Assembly (NCBI RefSeq): GCF_006151805.1
Contig: NZ_VDDA01000004.1
Location: 124,001 to 188,000 of the forward strand
Direction of reading: 5' to 3'
Source: Methylobacterium terricola
GTDB lineage: Bacteria > Pseudomonadota > Alphaproteobacteria > Rhizobiales > Beijerinckiaceae
Length of the DNA stretch: 64,000 bases
The position numbers were made by a program, and so were the translations under genes. The notes beneath the pieces were generated by a model. It was not told the origin of the DNA. It did not search any database and worked only from the letters and a program-made list of their open reading frames with translations. Positions 17,537 through 26,337 of this stretch are shown in pieces. Each line of letters begins with the position of its first letter. Positions within the stretch are counted from its first letter, which is position 1.

Positions 17537-17705
17537 GGTCGGGTACTCAGGAACGGTTGACCATGGCCGAGACTAGGCGCTGACACCTAAGAAAGAGTCT
17601 CACCTGGTTTTCCACAGTCCCGTTCAGGATCTGCACACCATGGCGGCGGGTGAGGCGAACTGTTCAGGTTCTGACGCATTCCTCCCGGCACGCGGGAGCC
17701 AGACG

Positions 17706-17999
17706 ATGTTCTTTACCCTGACGGCCGCGATCGGCGGCAGCCTGACGGCGGGGGTCTTCCTGATCGACGATGGTGCGGCGGCGGCCGTGCTGGCTGCGCT
17801 GACGGTCGGCCTGGCGAGCGCGGCGCTCGCCGCCTCCCTGGTCGTCCGGCTGGATCGTCGCGTGCGGATGCGCCGCCTGGATGCCGGCCCGGAGCGCGCG
17901 GCCGACGACGTTCCGCGCCTGGCGCGCCGGCGCCTCGCCGGATCGTACCCGCCGTACCATCCCCGGCCGGGGGCCGCACGGTTCGCCTCGGTCCTGTGA
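17706..17999 (+). CDS. Small membrane protein coupled to the antiporter
   Basis: The 97-residue product has two hydrophobic segments (about residues 3-20 and 25-48) separated by a short acidic turn (IDDG), then a basic Arg-rich tail facing the cytoplasm. The ATG at 17706 is chosen because GGGAG lies 8 bases before it; an upstream in-frame ATG at 17640 has no such site. Its TGA stop overlaps the GTG start of the CPA2 antiporter by 4 bases (GTGA), so the two are probably translationally coupled. I do not recognise the family. Confidence 0.62.
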   Translation: MFFTLTAAIGGSLTAGVFLIDDGAAAAVLAALTVGLASAALAASLVVRLDRRVRMRRLDAGPERAADDVPRLARRRLAGSYPPYHPRPGAARFASVL

Positions 18000-20302
18000 T
18001 CGGTCCGGAACCGGGCCAATGCCTCCCGGTTGACGCTCGCACGATCCCGGAGGGCGAGCGATTCCAGCGCGACAGACCGGCATCGCCGCGCCCTCCCCCC
18101 CCGGTCGCGCGCGGGCTGAGGCCCGCCCTCGCCACCCTGGTCCTCGTGACCCTGGTCCTCGTCGCCGGGGCCGGGGCGGCCCAGGCCGCCGGGATCGGCG
18201 CGGCCGGCGGTCCGTCGGAGGTCGTGCTCCTCGTCCAGATCGTGCTGCTCCTCGCCGTCGGGCGCCTGCTCGGCGAGGCGATGCTGCGGATCGGCCAGCC
18301 CGCCGTCATGGGCCAGCTCATGGCCGGCATCCTGCTGGGTCCGTCCTGTCTCGGAGCTCTCTGGCCGGAGGCCCAGCACTGGCTGTTCCCGCCCGGCCGC
18401 GACCAGCGGGCCCTCCTCGACGGCATCGCCCAGCTCGGCATCCTGCTGCTTCTGCTGATGACCGGCATGGAGACCGACCTTGCCCTGGTGCGCAAGGTCC
18501 GGCGCGCGGCGCTCAGCGTCTCGGCCGCCGGCGTCGCCGTGCCCTTCGCCTGCGGCGTCCTCCTCGGATGGGTCCTGCCCGAGGCGATGCTGCCGCATCC
18601 GGAGCTGCGGCTCGTCACCGCCCTCTTCCTCGGCACCGCGCTGGCGATCTCCTCGGTCAAGATCGTCGCGATGGTAGTGCGCGAGATGGACTTCCTGCGC
18701 CGCAACGTCGGCCAGGTGATCGTCGCCTCGGCGATCATCGACGACACGATCGGCTGGGTGATCATCGCGGTCATCGTCAGCCTGGCGCAGGCCGGCACCG
18801 TCGACCTGTGGGCGGTCGGCCGCAGCCTCGCCGGCACCCTGGTGTTCCTGGGCCTCGCCCTCACGCTCGGGCGCCGCCTCGTCTTCCGGCTGATCCGCTG
18901 GGCCAACGATTCCCTGCGCAGCGAGGCCGCGGTGATCACCGCGATCCTGGTGCTGATGGGGGTGCTGGCGCTGGTCACGCAGGGGATCGGCGTGCAAACG
19001 GTGCTGGGCGCCTTCGTGGCCGGCCTGCTCGTCGGACAGTCGCCAATCCTGACCCGGCGGATCGACGAGCAGCTGCGCGGCGTCGTCACCGCGCTGTTCG
19101 CGCCGATCTTCTTCGGGCTGGCGGGCCTGAGCGCCGACCTCACCATCCTGCGCGATCCGCGCCTCCTGCTCCTGACCCTCGGGCTCATCGCCATCGCGAG
19201 CCTCGGCAAGTTCGCCGGCGCCTTCGCGGGGGGCCGGCTCGGCGGATTGCGGATCCCCGAATCCCTGGCGCTCGCCTGCGGCATGAACGCCCGCGGTTCG
19301 ACCGAGGTGATCGTCGCCTCGATCGGCCTCGGCATCGGGGCGCTGAGCCAGGACCTGTTCACGATGATCGTCGCGATGGCGCTGATCACCACCCTGGCGA
19401 TGCCGCCGACCCTGCGCTGGGCCCTCCGCCGCCTGCCGCTCACCGGCGAGGAGACGGCGCGGCTGGAGCGCGAGGCGGTGGAGACGCGCGGCTTCGTCCC
19501 GCATCTCGAGCGCCTGCTGGTCGCCGCCGATGACGGGCCGAAAGGGCGCTTCGCCGCCCGGATCGCCGGGCTCGTCGCCGGCTCGCGCGGGATGCCGGTG
19601 ACGGTGGTGCGCCCGGGCGAACCGACGGAGGACCCGGTCCTGACCGGCGCGGTGGCGCGGGCGGCCGAGGGCGCCCGCGCCGAGGAGACCGGCGCGGTCG
19701 AGGTCACCGAACGCGCCCGGCCCGAGCCGGCGGCCGAGGTCGTGGGCGAAGAGGCCGCCAAGGGTTACGACCTCCTGATCGTCGGCATCGATCCGACGGT
19801 GTCGCCGGAGGGAGGCCTCGCGGATACGGTCGCCGGGGCGGCGGAGCGGTTCGACGGACCCCTCGCCGTCGCGGCGGCCCGGGGCGCGCACCGCGCCGAC
19901 CCGGAGCACGCCGCCCTGGCGGTGCTGGCGGTGATCGACGGCACGCAGGCCGCCCGCCGGGGCGCCGAGATCGCCGTCACCCTGGCGCGGGGCGCGGGCG
20001 GGACGCTGACGGTGTTATTCCTGTCCGAGGGGCCAGGCCGCCTCGCCGGCCTGCGTCAGGCCGATGCGGCGGCCCTGCGCGAGGTGCTCGATCTCGCCGA
20101 GCGGGCCGGCTTGCGGGTGCGGACGGAGCTGAGGGCCACCCGGGCACCGGAGCACGCGATCCTGCGCCAGGCCAGGGCCGGCGATCACGACCTGATCGTG
20201 ATGGGCGTCACCCGTCGCGCCGGCGAGGCGGCGGCGTTCGGGCCGGTGGCGGAGGCGGTGCTGGAGGCGTCGGACCGGTCGGTGCTGCTGCTGGCAAGTT
20301 GA
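17996..20302 (+). CDS. CPA2-family cation:proton antiporter with C-terminal UspA-like domain
   Basis: The 768-residue product begins with a signal-like hydrophobic segment (about 44-65), followed by a 12-13-helix Na+/H+ exchanger domain (about 75-480) with the CPA2 features MGQLMAGILLGPS, the IIDDTIGWV block with paired aspartates in the ion site, and GMNARGSTEVIVASIGL. The C-terminal soluble half (about 500-768) contains a UspA-like fold ending in HDLIVMGVTRRAGE and RSVLLLAS. It probably exchanges Na+ or K+ for protons, with the Usp-like part acting as a nucleotide or stress sensor. There is no RCK/KTN domain as in KefB. The GTG start overlaps the small membrane protein gene. Confidence 0.9.
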   Translation: MIGPEPGQCLPVDARTIPEGERFQRDRPASPRPPPPVARGLRPALATLVLVTLVLVAGAGAAQAAGIGAAGGPSEVVLLVQIVLLLAVGRLLGEAMLRIGQPAVMGQLMAGILLGPSCLGALWPEAQHWLFPPGRDQRALLDGIAQLGILLLLLMTGMETDLALVRKVRRAALSVSAAGVAVPFACGVLLGWVLPEAMLPHPELRLVTALFLGTALAISSVKIVAMVVREMDFLRRNVGQVIVASAIIDDTIGWVIIAVIVSLAQAGTVDLWAVGRSLAGTLVFLGLALTLGRRLVFRLIRWANDSLRSEAAVITAILVLMGVLALVTQGIGVQTVLGAFVAGLLVGQSPILTRRIDEQLRGVVTALFAPIFFGLAGLSADLTILRDPRLLLLTLGLIAIASLGKFAGAFAGGRLGGLRIPESLALACGMNARGSTEVIVASIGLGIGALSQDLFTMIVAMALITTLAMPPTLRWALRRLPLTGEETARLEREAVETRGFVPHLERLLVAADDGPKGRFAARIAGLVAGSRGMPVTVVRPGEPTEDPVLTGAVARAAEGARAEETGAVEVTERARPEPAAEVVGEEAAKGYDLLIVGIDPTVSPEGGLADTVAGAAERFDGPLAVAAARGAHRADPEHAALAVLAVIDGTQAARRGAEIAVTLARGAGGTLTVLFLSEGPGRLAGLRQADAAALREVLDLAERAGLRVRTELRATRAPEHAILRQARAGDHDLIVMGVTRRAGEAAAFGPVAEAVLEASDRSVLLLAS

Positions 20303-20453
20303 CGATCCCCGTCGACCGTGTCGCTCGCACCATGCACGGGGCTCGTTTGCGGCCTCGCCGCACGGCGATGGAAGGACCGGGGGGCGTCCGCCGCGGAGCG
20401 TCGTCCTCCGCCGATCCATCTTCGGCGCCGGGATCGTCGCGACGCGGCCGCGT

Positions 20454-20936
20454 TCAGTTCCGGTCGTCCGGCAGGGACGGCAGCGGCTGCACCGCGATGC
20501 CCTCGTCCAGCAGCGAGCGCGCCTCGGTGAGGCTCGCCTCGCCGTAGATCGCCCGCTGCTCGGTCTCGCCGTAATGCATCCGCCGGGCTTCGGCGGCGAA
20601 ATCCTGGCCGACATGGTCGGCGGTGCGGGCGACGTGCTCGTGCAGGGCGCGGATCATCGCGCGGAGCTGCCGCTCGGGCTCGGCGACCAGGCTGAGCGGG
20701 CCGTCCGCGGCGAGAGCCGGTGCGCTGGGCGCCGGAAGTGCGGGCGCCTCGGCCGCGGCCGGCAGCGACGCGGCGCGGCCGAGCGACGGCGCCATGATCT
20801 GCTTGGCGACTTTCGGGCTGTCGCAGAACGGGCAGGTCACGAGGCCGGCCCGCGCCTGCTCGTCGTAGGACGCGCTCGACGGGAACCAGCTCTCGAAGCT
20901 GTGGCCGGAATCGCAGGACAGGGCGTAGCGGATCAT
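20454..20936 (-). CDS. DUF1178-family zinc-ribbon protein
   Basis: The 160-residue product starts MIRYALSCDSGHSFE and has CPFCDSPKVAKQIMAP at about residues 35-50; these two pairs of Cys/His would form a zinc ribbon. An Ala/Pro-rich linker follows, and a C-terminal helical region contains HVGQDFAAEARRMHYGETEQRAIYGEA, the family hallmark. Function is unknown. It is the last gene of a likely grxC-nitrilase-DUF1178 unit, an order conserved in Rhizobiales. Confidence 0.92.
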   Translation of the reverse strand: MIRYALSCDSGHSFESWFPSSASYDEQARAGLVTCPFCDSPKVAKQIMAPSLGRAASLPAAAEAPALPAPSAPALAADGPLSLVAEPERQLRAMIRALHEHVARTADHVGQDFAAEARRMHYGETEQRAIYGEASLTEARSLLDEGIAVQPLPSLPDDRN

Positions 20937-21029
20937 GATCGGGATATCGGTGGGCGGGCGCGCGGCTGCGAGTCGGTGCGACGCTTCGGCCGCTCCCTGT
21001 GGCCGAAAACCGGACCGCTGGGAAGCGGT

Positions 21030-21869
21030 CTAGGGCCGGGCCGCCTCGACCACCACCGGCCGGGCGTGGCGCAGGGCCGGGATGCGGGCGCGGGCATCGG
21101 CGACCAGCGCCATGTCGATCTCGGCCAGGATCACCCCGGGCGCGTTGCCCTCGGCCTCGGCCAGCACCCGGCCCCAGGGATCGACGATGAGGGAGTGGCC
21201 GTAGGTCTCGCGCCCGTCCTCGTGCCGGCCCCCTTGCGCCGCCGAGATCATGAACGAGCCGGTCTCGATCGCCCGGGCGCGCTGCAGCACGTGCCAATGC
21301 GCCTCGCCGGTGTGGCGGGTGAACGCGGCGGGCGCCGACAGGATCTCGGCCCCGGCCTCGGCCAGTGCCCGGTAGAGCGCGGGAAAGCGCACGTCGTAGC
21401 AGATCGCGATCCCGAGCCGGCCCCAGGGCAGATCGGTCACCACCGCCCGGGCGCCGCCGGTATAGGTGGCCGATTCGCGGTAGCTCTCGCCGTTCGGCAG
21501 ATCGACATCGTAGAGGTGGAGCTTGTCGTACGAGGCGGCGATCGCGCCCTCGCGGTCGATCACGAAGGCGCGGTTGGCGAGCTTGTCGCCGTTCTTCACG
21601 GCGAGCGAGCCGACATGGACCACCACCCCGCGCTCGCGGGCGACGTCGCGGAGCGCACCGAGGGTCGAATCGTGCTCAGGGGAGCGGATCTTCTGGAACA
21701 GGCTCGCCCGGTCGCGCTCGAGGAGCGAGGTCATCTCGGGCGTCTGCACGTAGTGCGCGCCGCGTTCCGCCGCCTCGCGGATGCCCGCCACCGCGGCGTC
21801 GCGGTTCTGCGCGGGGTCGCGGCCGGAGCGCATCTGCACGCAGGCGGCGACGAAGCGGGGAGCGGTCAT
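21030..21869 (-). CDS. Carbon-nitrogen hydrolase, Nit/omega-amidase type
   Basis: The 279-residue product has the nitrilase-superfamily catalytic triad: Glu45 (TPEMTS), Lys116 ([10 protein letters not shown]) and Cys157 (AICYDVRFP). The Nit1/Nit2 branch is indicated by the [24 protein letters not shown] stretch and overall size; these enzymes hydrolyse omega-amides or deaminated glutathione. A deaminated-glutathione repair role would fit its place next to glutaredoxin grxC, but that is inference. The ATG at 21869 has GGAG nine bases upstream; a TTG three codons earlier is less likely. Confidence 0.93.
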   Translation of the reverse strand: MTAPRFVAACVQMRSGRDPAQNRDAAVAGIREAAERGAHYVQTPEMTSLLERDRASLFQKIRSPEHDSTLGALRDVARERGVVVHVGSLAVKNGDKLANRAFVIDREGAIAASYDKLHLYDVDLPNGESYRESATYTGGARAVVTDLPWGRLGIAICYDVRFPALYRALAEAGAEILSAPAAFTRHTGEAHWHVLQRARAIETGSFMISAAQGGRHEDGRETYGHSLIVDPWGRVLAEAEGNAPGVILAEIDMALVADARARIPALRHARPVVVEAARP

Positions 21870-21947
21870 GGGCTGCAACTCCGGAGGGTCCCGGAATCAT
21901 ACGCCCGAACGGCGACGCCTCGCCAGGGGGGGAGGCCCCTTTCTGGC

Positions 21948-22205
21948 TCAGCCGGCGAGCAGCGGGTCGAGCCGGCCCGAGCGGTCGAGGGCGTAGAGGT
22001 CGTCGCAGCCGCCGACATGCGTCTCGCCGACGAAGATCTGCGGCACGCTGGTGCGGCCGCCGGCCTTCTCGGTCATCTCGCGCCGGGCGCCCGCCTTGGC
22101 CTCGACGTCGATCTCGGTGAAGGCGGCCCCCTTCTCCTGCAGCAGCGACTTCGCCGCCGAGCAGTAGGGGCACCAGCTGGTGGTGTAGATCGTGACCGGC
22201 TGCAT
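21948..22205 (-). CDS. grxC: Glutaredoxin 3
   Basis: The 85-residue product is a dithiol glutaredoxin with the active site CPYC at residues 12-15, the cis-proline block TSVPQIFVGE near residue 52, and the glutathione-binding VGGCDDLYAL near 63. It reduces protein disulphides and glutathione-mixed disulphides in the cytoplasm. It is the first gene of a co-directional group with the nitrilase (78 bases downstream) and the DUF1178 gene. Confidence 0.96.
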   Translation of the reverse strand: MQPVTIYTTSWCPYCSAAKSLLQEKGAAFTEIDVEAKAGARREMTEKAGGRTSVPQIFVGETHVGGCDDLYALDRSGRLDPLLAG

Positions 22206-22274
22206 CCGTCGGCTCGCGCAAGGCTTTGGGAGGACCCGATATAGGCGCCCGGGACGCGTGCCGCCAGCGGGGTC

Positions 22275-22631
22275 TTACGCCGCCATCAGCTTCTCGACTT
22301 CCGTCACCAGCTCGCGCAGGTGGAACGGCTTCGACAGGACCTTGGCGTCCTTCGGAGCCTTGGAGTCGGGGTTGAGCGCCACCGCGGCGAAGCCGGTGAT
22401 GAACATCACCTTGATGTCGGGGTCGAGCTCGGTGGCGCGGCGCGCCAGCTCGATGCCGTCCATCTCGGGCATCACGATGTCGGTGAGCAGGAGCTCGAAC
22501 GGCTCCTCGCGCAGGCGGTTATAGGCCGAGAGCCCGTTGTCGAACGAGGCCACGTCGTAGCCCGCGTTCTGGAGCGCCTTGGCGAGGAAGCGACGCATGT
22601 CGTTGTCGTCTTCCGCGAGGAGGATCTTCAT
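22275..22631 (-). CDS. cpdR: Single-domain response regulator CpdR
   Basis: The 118-residue product is a receiver domain without an output domain. The acidic pocket is AEDDND (residues 6-11), the phospho-acceptor is Asp51 in LLTDIVMPEMDG, and the conserved Thr and Lys lie in MFITGFAA and VLSKPFHLREL. The protein matches CpdR, which in Caulobacter is phosphorylated through CckA-ChpT and, when unphosphorylated, recruits substrates such as CtrA to ClpXP at the pole. The ATG at 22631 makes the receiver start properly; a longer in-frame start adds 12 unrelated residues. It is divergent from the N-formylglutamate amidohydrolase gene, a usual neighbour in Rhizobiales. Confidence 0.95.
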   Translation of the reverse strand: MKILLAEDDNDMRRFLAKALQNAGYDVASFDNGLSAYNRLREEPFELLLTDIVMPEMDGIELARRATELDPDIKVMFITGFAAVALNPDSKAPKDAKVLSKPFHLRELVTEVEKLMAA

Positions 22632-22866
22632 GAACGAAAGTCCCGGATACCGATTCGGAGCGTTCATTCCATAAAGCGGCCGCTTGGTAAACAGAGTGTT
22701 GACGCCGACCCCGCCGGCCGGGTTGCCCCCTGCGGGATTCGCCGAGGCCTGACCCCGTCGCGGCAGTGGACACGCCCGTGCCGGGACGCCAGATTAGCCG
22801 GATGACGGCGCGATCACGTCCCTCTCCCGGCCTCCTCGGCCCCGGCCCCCTCCCCCGGGCGGCCGG

Positions 22867-23757
22867 ATGAGCCGAGTTTCTCCCGCCAGCCTGTTCACGC
22901 CGCCCTTCCGGGTGGACGAGCCGGAGCGGCAGACCCTGCCGTTCGTCTACAACACCGGGCATTCGGGAGCCGTCTACCCGGCCTCGTTCGTCGCCGCCTC
23001 GCGGCTCGACGCGGTGGCCCTTCGCCGCTCGGAGGACGCCTTCGTCGACCGGCTCTACGCCCCGGTCGTCGGCCTCGGCGCGCCCCTGATGCAGGCCGCC
23101 TTCCCGCGGGCCTATCTCGACGTGAACCGCGAGCCCTACGAGCTCGACCCGCGGATGTTCGACGGGCGGCTGCCGCCCTTCGTCAACGTGCGCTCGATGC
23201 GGGTGGCGGGCGGTCTCGGCACGGTGCCGCGGGTGGTGGCGGACGGCCAGGAGATCTATCGCAGCCGCCTGCCGGCCGAGGAGGCGCTGGCGCGGATCGA
23301 GGAGCTGTACAAGCCCTATCACCGCACCCTGAAGGAGCTGGTGGCCCGCACCGCCCGGACCTTCGGCCACGCGGTCCTGATCGATTGCCACTCGATGCCC
23401 TCGACCAGCCTCGCCCGCGACGAGGGGCCGGCCGTGGACGTGGTGCTCGGCGACCGGTTCGGCACCGCCTGCGCGCCGGACCTGATCGACTGCGCCGAGG
23501 CTGCGTTCCGGGGCCACGGACTCCGGGTGGTGCGCAACAAGCCCTATGCCGGCGGCTTCATCACCGAGCATTACGGCGAGCCGGCGCTCGGCCGCCACGC
23601 CCTTCAGATCGAGGTCAACCGCGCCCTCTACATGGACGAGCGCAAGCTCCTTCCCCGCCCCGGCTTCGAGGACCTGTCGCGGACCCTGACGGCGGTGGCC
23701 GAGACCCTCGGCCATGCCGCCCTCGACCTCGGCCCCCGGCGCATCGCCGCCGAGTAG
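22867..23757 (+). CDS. N-formylglutamate amidohydrolase family protein
   Basis: The 296-residue product matches the HutG-type N-formylglutamate amidohydrolase family. Likely metal or substrate residues are seen in VYNTGHSGAVYP (residues about 27-38), the YLDVNREPYELD block near 78, LIDCHSMPS near 174, and GGFITEHYGEP near 233, where paired histidines and acidic residues are conserved. The family releases formate from N-formylglutamate, or acts on related N-acyl amino acids. No hut genes lie nearby; instead it is paired with cpdR, as in many Rhizobiales, so it may not serve histidine breakdown. Confidence 0.9.
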   Translation: MSRVSPASLFTPPFRVDEPERQTLPFVYNTGHSGAVYPASFVAASRLDAVALRRSEDAFVDRLYAPVVGLGAPLMQAAFPRAYLDVNREPYELDPRMFDGRLPPFVNVRSMRVAGGLGTVPRVVADGQEIYRSRLPAEEALARIEELYKPYHRTLKELVARTARTFGHAVLIDCHSMPSTSLARDEGPAVDVVLGDRFGTACAPDLIDCAEAAFRGHGLRVVRNKPYAGGFITEHYGEPALGRHALQIEVNRALYMDERKLLPRPGFEDLSRTLTAVAETLGHAALDLGPRRIAAE

Positions 23758-23888
23758 ATCCCGCGCCTTGCGACGAACGCCGGGCTGGCACGCCCGGCCC
23801 GATCGGCTAAGCAGGGCGGCGACCCGGCCCCGCGGTTCCTCGCGCGAGAACCGTCCGGAGGCCCGTCAAAGCGCCAGGGAACCCCGCG

Positions 23889-24773
23889 ATGATCGACCTC
23901 CGCCTCCGCCGCAGCGTGCTCTACATGCCGGGCTCGAACCAGCGTGCCCTGGAGAAGGCGCGGACGCTGGCGGCCGACGCGTTGATCCTCGACCTCGAGG
24001 ACGCGGTCGCGCCGGACGCCAAGGAGGTGGCGCGCGAGCAGGTCTGCGCCACGGTGCGCCAGGGTGGCTACGGCGACCGCGAGCTGATCATCCGGGTGAA
24101 CGCGCCCCAGACCCCGTGGGGCGAGGCGGACCTGCGCGCCGCGATCGAGGCGCGGCCCGACGCGATCCTGATGCCGAAAGTGTCGTCGCCGGCGGTGCTC
24201 GAGAACATCGCCGACCGGCTGGAAGCCCTCGACGCGCCGGCCGGCATCAAGATCTGGGCGATGATCGAGACCCCGGCCTCGATCCTCAACATCCAGGCGA
24301 TCGCCGCGGCGCGGCGCAACCCGGGCACCCGGCTCACCTGCTTCGTGCTCGGCACCAACGACCTCGCCAAGGACACCTGGACGCAGATCGTCCCCGGCCG
24401 CGCCCCGATGATGCCGTGGCTGATGACCGCGCTCGCCGGTGCCCGGGCCGAGGGCCTGACCATCCTGGACGGCGTCTACAACAACTTCTCCGATCTCGAT
24501 GGCTGCCGCGAGGAATGCGAGCAGGCCCGGGTGCTCGGCTTCGACGGCAAGACGCTGATCCACCCGAGTCAGGTCGCGCTGGCCAACACCGCCTTCGCGC
24601 CGACCGAGGCCGAGGTCGCGGTCGCCCGCAGCGTGATCGAGGCCTTCGAGCGGCCCGAGAACGCCAAGCGCGGCGCGATCCAGATCAACGGCCGCATGTT
24701 CGAGCGCCAGCACATCCCGATGGCCCGCCGCTCCGTCGCCTGGGCCGAGGCGATCGCCGCCAAGGGCCAGTGA
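23889..24773 (+). CDS. CitE-like CoA ester lyase (malyl-CoA lyase/thioesterase type)
   Basis: The 294-residue product is an HpcH/HpaI aldolase/citrate-lyase-beta TIM barrel. It has LYMPGSNQRALEKA (CoA-binding loop, residues 11-24), ILDLEDAVAPDAK with the Mg2+-binding region, LIIRVNAPQT, AILMPKVSSP, the catalytic-region MIETPASILN, and FVLGTNDLAKDT. Likely activity is cleavage or hydrolysis of a malyl-CoA-type thioester, as for Mcl2 in the ethylmalonyl-CoA pathway, but citramalyl-CoA lyase is also possible. The last codons and stop lie in the first copy of a 14-base tandem repeat. Confidence 0.88.
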   Translation: MIDLRLRRSVLYMPGSNQRALEKARTLAADALILDLEDAVAPDAKEVAREQVCATVRQGGYGDRELIIRVNAPQTPWGEADLRAAIEARPDAILMPKVSSPAVLENIADRLEALDAPAGIKIWAMIETPASILNIQAIAAARRNPGTRLTCFVLGTNDLAKDTWTQIVPGRAPMMPWLMTALAGARAEGLTILDGVYNNFSDLDGCREECEQARVLGFDGKTLIHPSQVALANTAFAPTEAEVAVARSVIEAFERPENAKRGAIQINGRMFERQHIPMARRSVAWAEAIAAKGQ

Positions 24774-24830
24774 CCAAGGGCCAGTGACCAAGGGCCGGTG
24801 ACGCGAAGGGCCGGTGACCAAGAGTCAGTG
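24762..24830 (+). repeat. 14-base tandem repeat, about five copies
   Basis: The unit is AAGGGCCAGTGACC. Copies run 24762-24775, 24776-24789, 24790-24805 (with two extra bases), 24806-24819 and a partial 24820-24830; copies 3-4 have GG for AG. The first copy holds the final Lys-Gly-Gln codons and the TGA of the CitE-like gene, so the array begins inside the gene. Confidence 0.9.
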
Positions 24831-25086
24831 CTGCAGAAGGCGGCGTGCGGCGCTGACGGGATGTCGCGGGCATTGCGAATCATCCGGGCTTGACCCCCGG
24901 ATGGTTGCGTCGCACAAATCGTTTAGAAATAATTAACGCGCGATGTCCGGCAGTGCTTCCGGATCCGTGCCGGTCATCGGTCCTGTCGCGACCGGGCCCG
25001 GACTTGGCGCAGCCGCGCGTCCTCGACTTGGCGTCCCCCCGCTTCTCGGCGCCGCTCCCTCGATCGACCCGCGATGGAGATTTCTC
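24774..25086. other. Intergenic region with repeat array and candidate regulatory sites
   Basis: About 313 bases. It holds most of the 14-base tandem repeat, then a TTGACC (24890-24895) that could be a -35 box, a TGC-GTC-GCA site (24906-24914), and an AT-rich stretch TTTAGAAATAATTAA (24922-24936) that matches the CtrA box TTAA-N7-TTAA in seven of eight positions. These would drive the gene at 25087. Confidence 0.45.
24906..24914. promoter_or_regulatory. PhaR-like operator candidate
   Basis: TGC-GTC-GCA is an inverted repeat of the TGC-N3-GCA type reported for the PHB regulator PhaR in alphaproteobacteria. The 13-mer TGCGTCGCACAAA starting here is identical to the one ahead of the phasin gene (27672-27684). 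Function is inferred. Confidence 0.4.
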
Positions 25087-25443
25087 ATGCGCTGCGAGCC
25101 TCCCGCCTTCGAGACGATCTTCCGCATCCCGGGCGGGCACCGGCTGGAGAGTGACGGAATGCTCGGCCGCGGCGGCCGGGTGTTCGGCCTCTGCTGGTTC
25201 CACCGGGAATACGACCGGCGCGACCGCCTGGTCGCCCGCTACGAGACTTACGACGAGGTCGGCGCCGATGGTGCGCCGCGCTGCGGCTGGCGCCGCTACG
25301 ACGAGGCGGGCCGCCTCACCCTCGGCCACGAGGTCGCGATGCGCTGGGCCGCCCTGGTCGAGAACCTGTCGCGCCACGAGGCCGAGACGGCGTTGCAGCA
25401 CCCGCGGGCGCATGAGGCCGAGCGAGACTGCGTGCCGGCGTGA
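25087..25443 (+). CDS. Hypothetical protein, possible PHB-regulon member
   Basis: The 118-residue product is soluble, with many Arg and aromatic residues; the central part (VFGLCWFHREYDRRDRLVARYETYDEVG) reads as beta strands, followed by GWRRYDEAGRLTLGHE and a C-terminal helix. No domain is recognised. The ATG at 25087 is preferred since GGAG precedes it at good distance and the longer frame upstream is low-complexity. The upstream region shares a 13-base motif with the phasin promoter region, so it may be regulated with PHB storage genes. A long hairpin (25485-25514) follows. Confidence 0.65.
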   Translation: MRCEPPAFETIFRIPGGHRLESDGMLGRGGRVFGLCWFHREYDRRDRLVARYETYDEVGADGAPRCGWRRYDEAGRLTLGHEVAMRWAALVENLSRHEAETALQHPRAHEAERDCVPA

Positions 25444-25484
25444 ATGCGCGCGGGCCGCGACGAGGCTCGCCCCCTCATGGTCCG

Positions 25485-25514
25485 CCCGGGTTCTCGCCTT
25501 CGGCGAGCCCCGGG
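25485..25514 (+). terminator. Hairpin after the gene at 25087
   Basis: CCCGGG (25485-25490) pairs with CCCGGG (25509-25514), enclosing CTCGCC-TTC-GGCGAG (25493-25507). The stem is long and GC-rich but there is no T-tract, so terminator function is only likely. Confidence 0.45.
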
Positions 25515-25670
25515 ATGATCACGCGTCGATGCCTTCCTGCGGGGTGATACCGCCGCGTCGTCGAACGGATCGGTTCGACGGCGCAAGGCAAGCCCGAACG
25601 GGCGTCGGCGCTGATGCGCCGGCCGCCTTCGCATCGCCGTGTCGATGCCAAGGCGCGAAGGTATGAGACG

Positions 25671-26084
25671 TCACCGCGCCGGCTTCTTGGCCGGCTCCGC
25701 CGGTGCCGCCGCCGGCGTGATGCTGCCGGTCTGGGTCACCTTCTCCTTCGCCGCTTCCAGGCGCTTGGTCAGCGAGGCGAGGTCGCGCTGCGTGGTGGCG
25801 AGTTGCGCCTTGGCCTTGTCGCGAGCCGCACCCAGTTGGACGATCTCGTCCCGGGCCGCGGCGATCTTCGCCTGGCGGTCGCGCAGCTCGGCCTCGACGT
25901 CCTGGAACTGCTTGACGCGCGCGGCGAGCGTGTCGCGCTGGCCCTCGGTCTCCGCCAGCTGGGTCCGCAGCGCGGCCTTGCCCGACGAGGAGACGGCGTA
26001 GGCGCCCCAGCCCGACAGGGTGCCGAGGCCGAGGATCCCGACCGCGAGAAGGGCGGGGTTGGGGCGGAACCGAAGGGTACGCAT
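25671..26084 (-). CDS. Membrane-anchored coiled-coil protein
   Basis: The 137-residue product has one membrane segment (about residues 11-32) followed by a continuous coiled coil (about 36-112) rich in Ala, Arg, Lys, Glu and Gln with regular leucine and alanine spacing, then a short Ala/Pro/Lys tail. This is a single-pass protein with a helical rod, probably in the periplasm. No family is recognised. It is divergent from the TadG/vWA gene, separated by about 250 bases. Confidence 0.72.
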   Translation of the reverse strand: MRTLRFRPNPALLAVGILGLGTLSGWGAYAVSSSGKAALRTQLAETEGQRDTLAARVKQFQDVEAELRDRQAKIAAARDEIVQLGAARDKAKAQLATTQRDLASLTKRLEAAKEKVTQTGSITPAAAPAEPAKKPAR

Positions 26085-26337
26085 CGGCAGTCCTCGTCAG
26101 GTACGCGGGTGGCCGCCGCGGGACGGCCGAGGATGTCCCGAGCCCGGGAACACGACTGCCTGCGAGTATGGCGAGTCTTCGTTAACGCCCTGTTGTCGTG
26201 CTCGACCTTCAGAAACCTTAACGAATGGTAAGCGGCCGGGTCGTACAATGCAGGATTGCGGAGTCCGGCTCTTAACCTCCGGTTGTTAGTCCTTGCTTGT
26301 GAGAGCAAGGCGATCGGCGACAGGAGGCCGTCCTGCC

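Noticed and set aside
17613..17621. TTTTCCACA as a DnaA box
   Set aside because: It differs from TTATCCACA by one base, is single, and has no origin-type AT-rich region or neighbouring boxes.
17624..19909. Long open frame on the minus strand opposite the CPA2 antiporter
   Set aside because: The translation is Arg/Gln/Gly-rich with no domain pattern; the plus strand encodes a clear antiporter.
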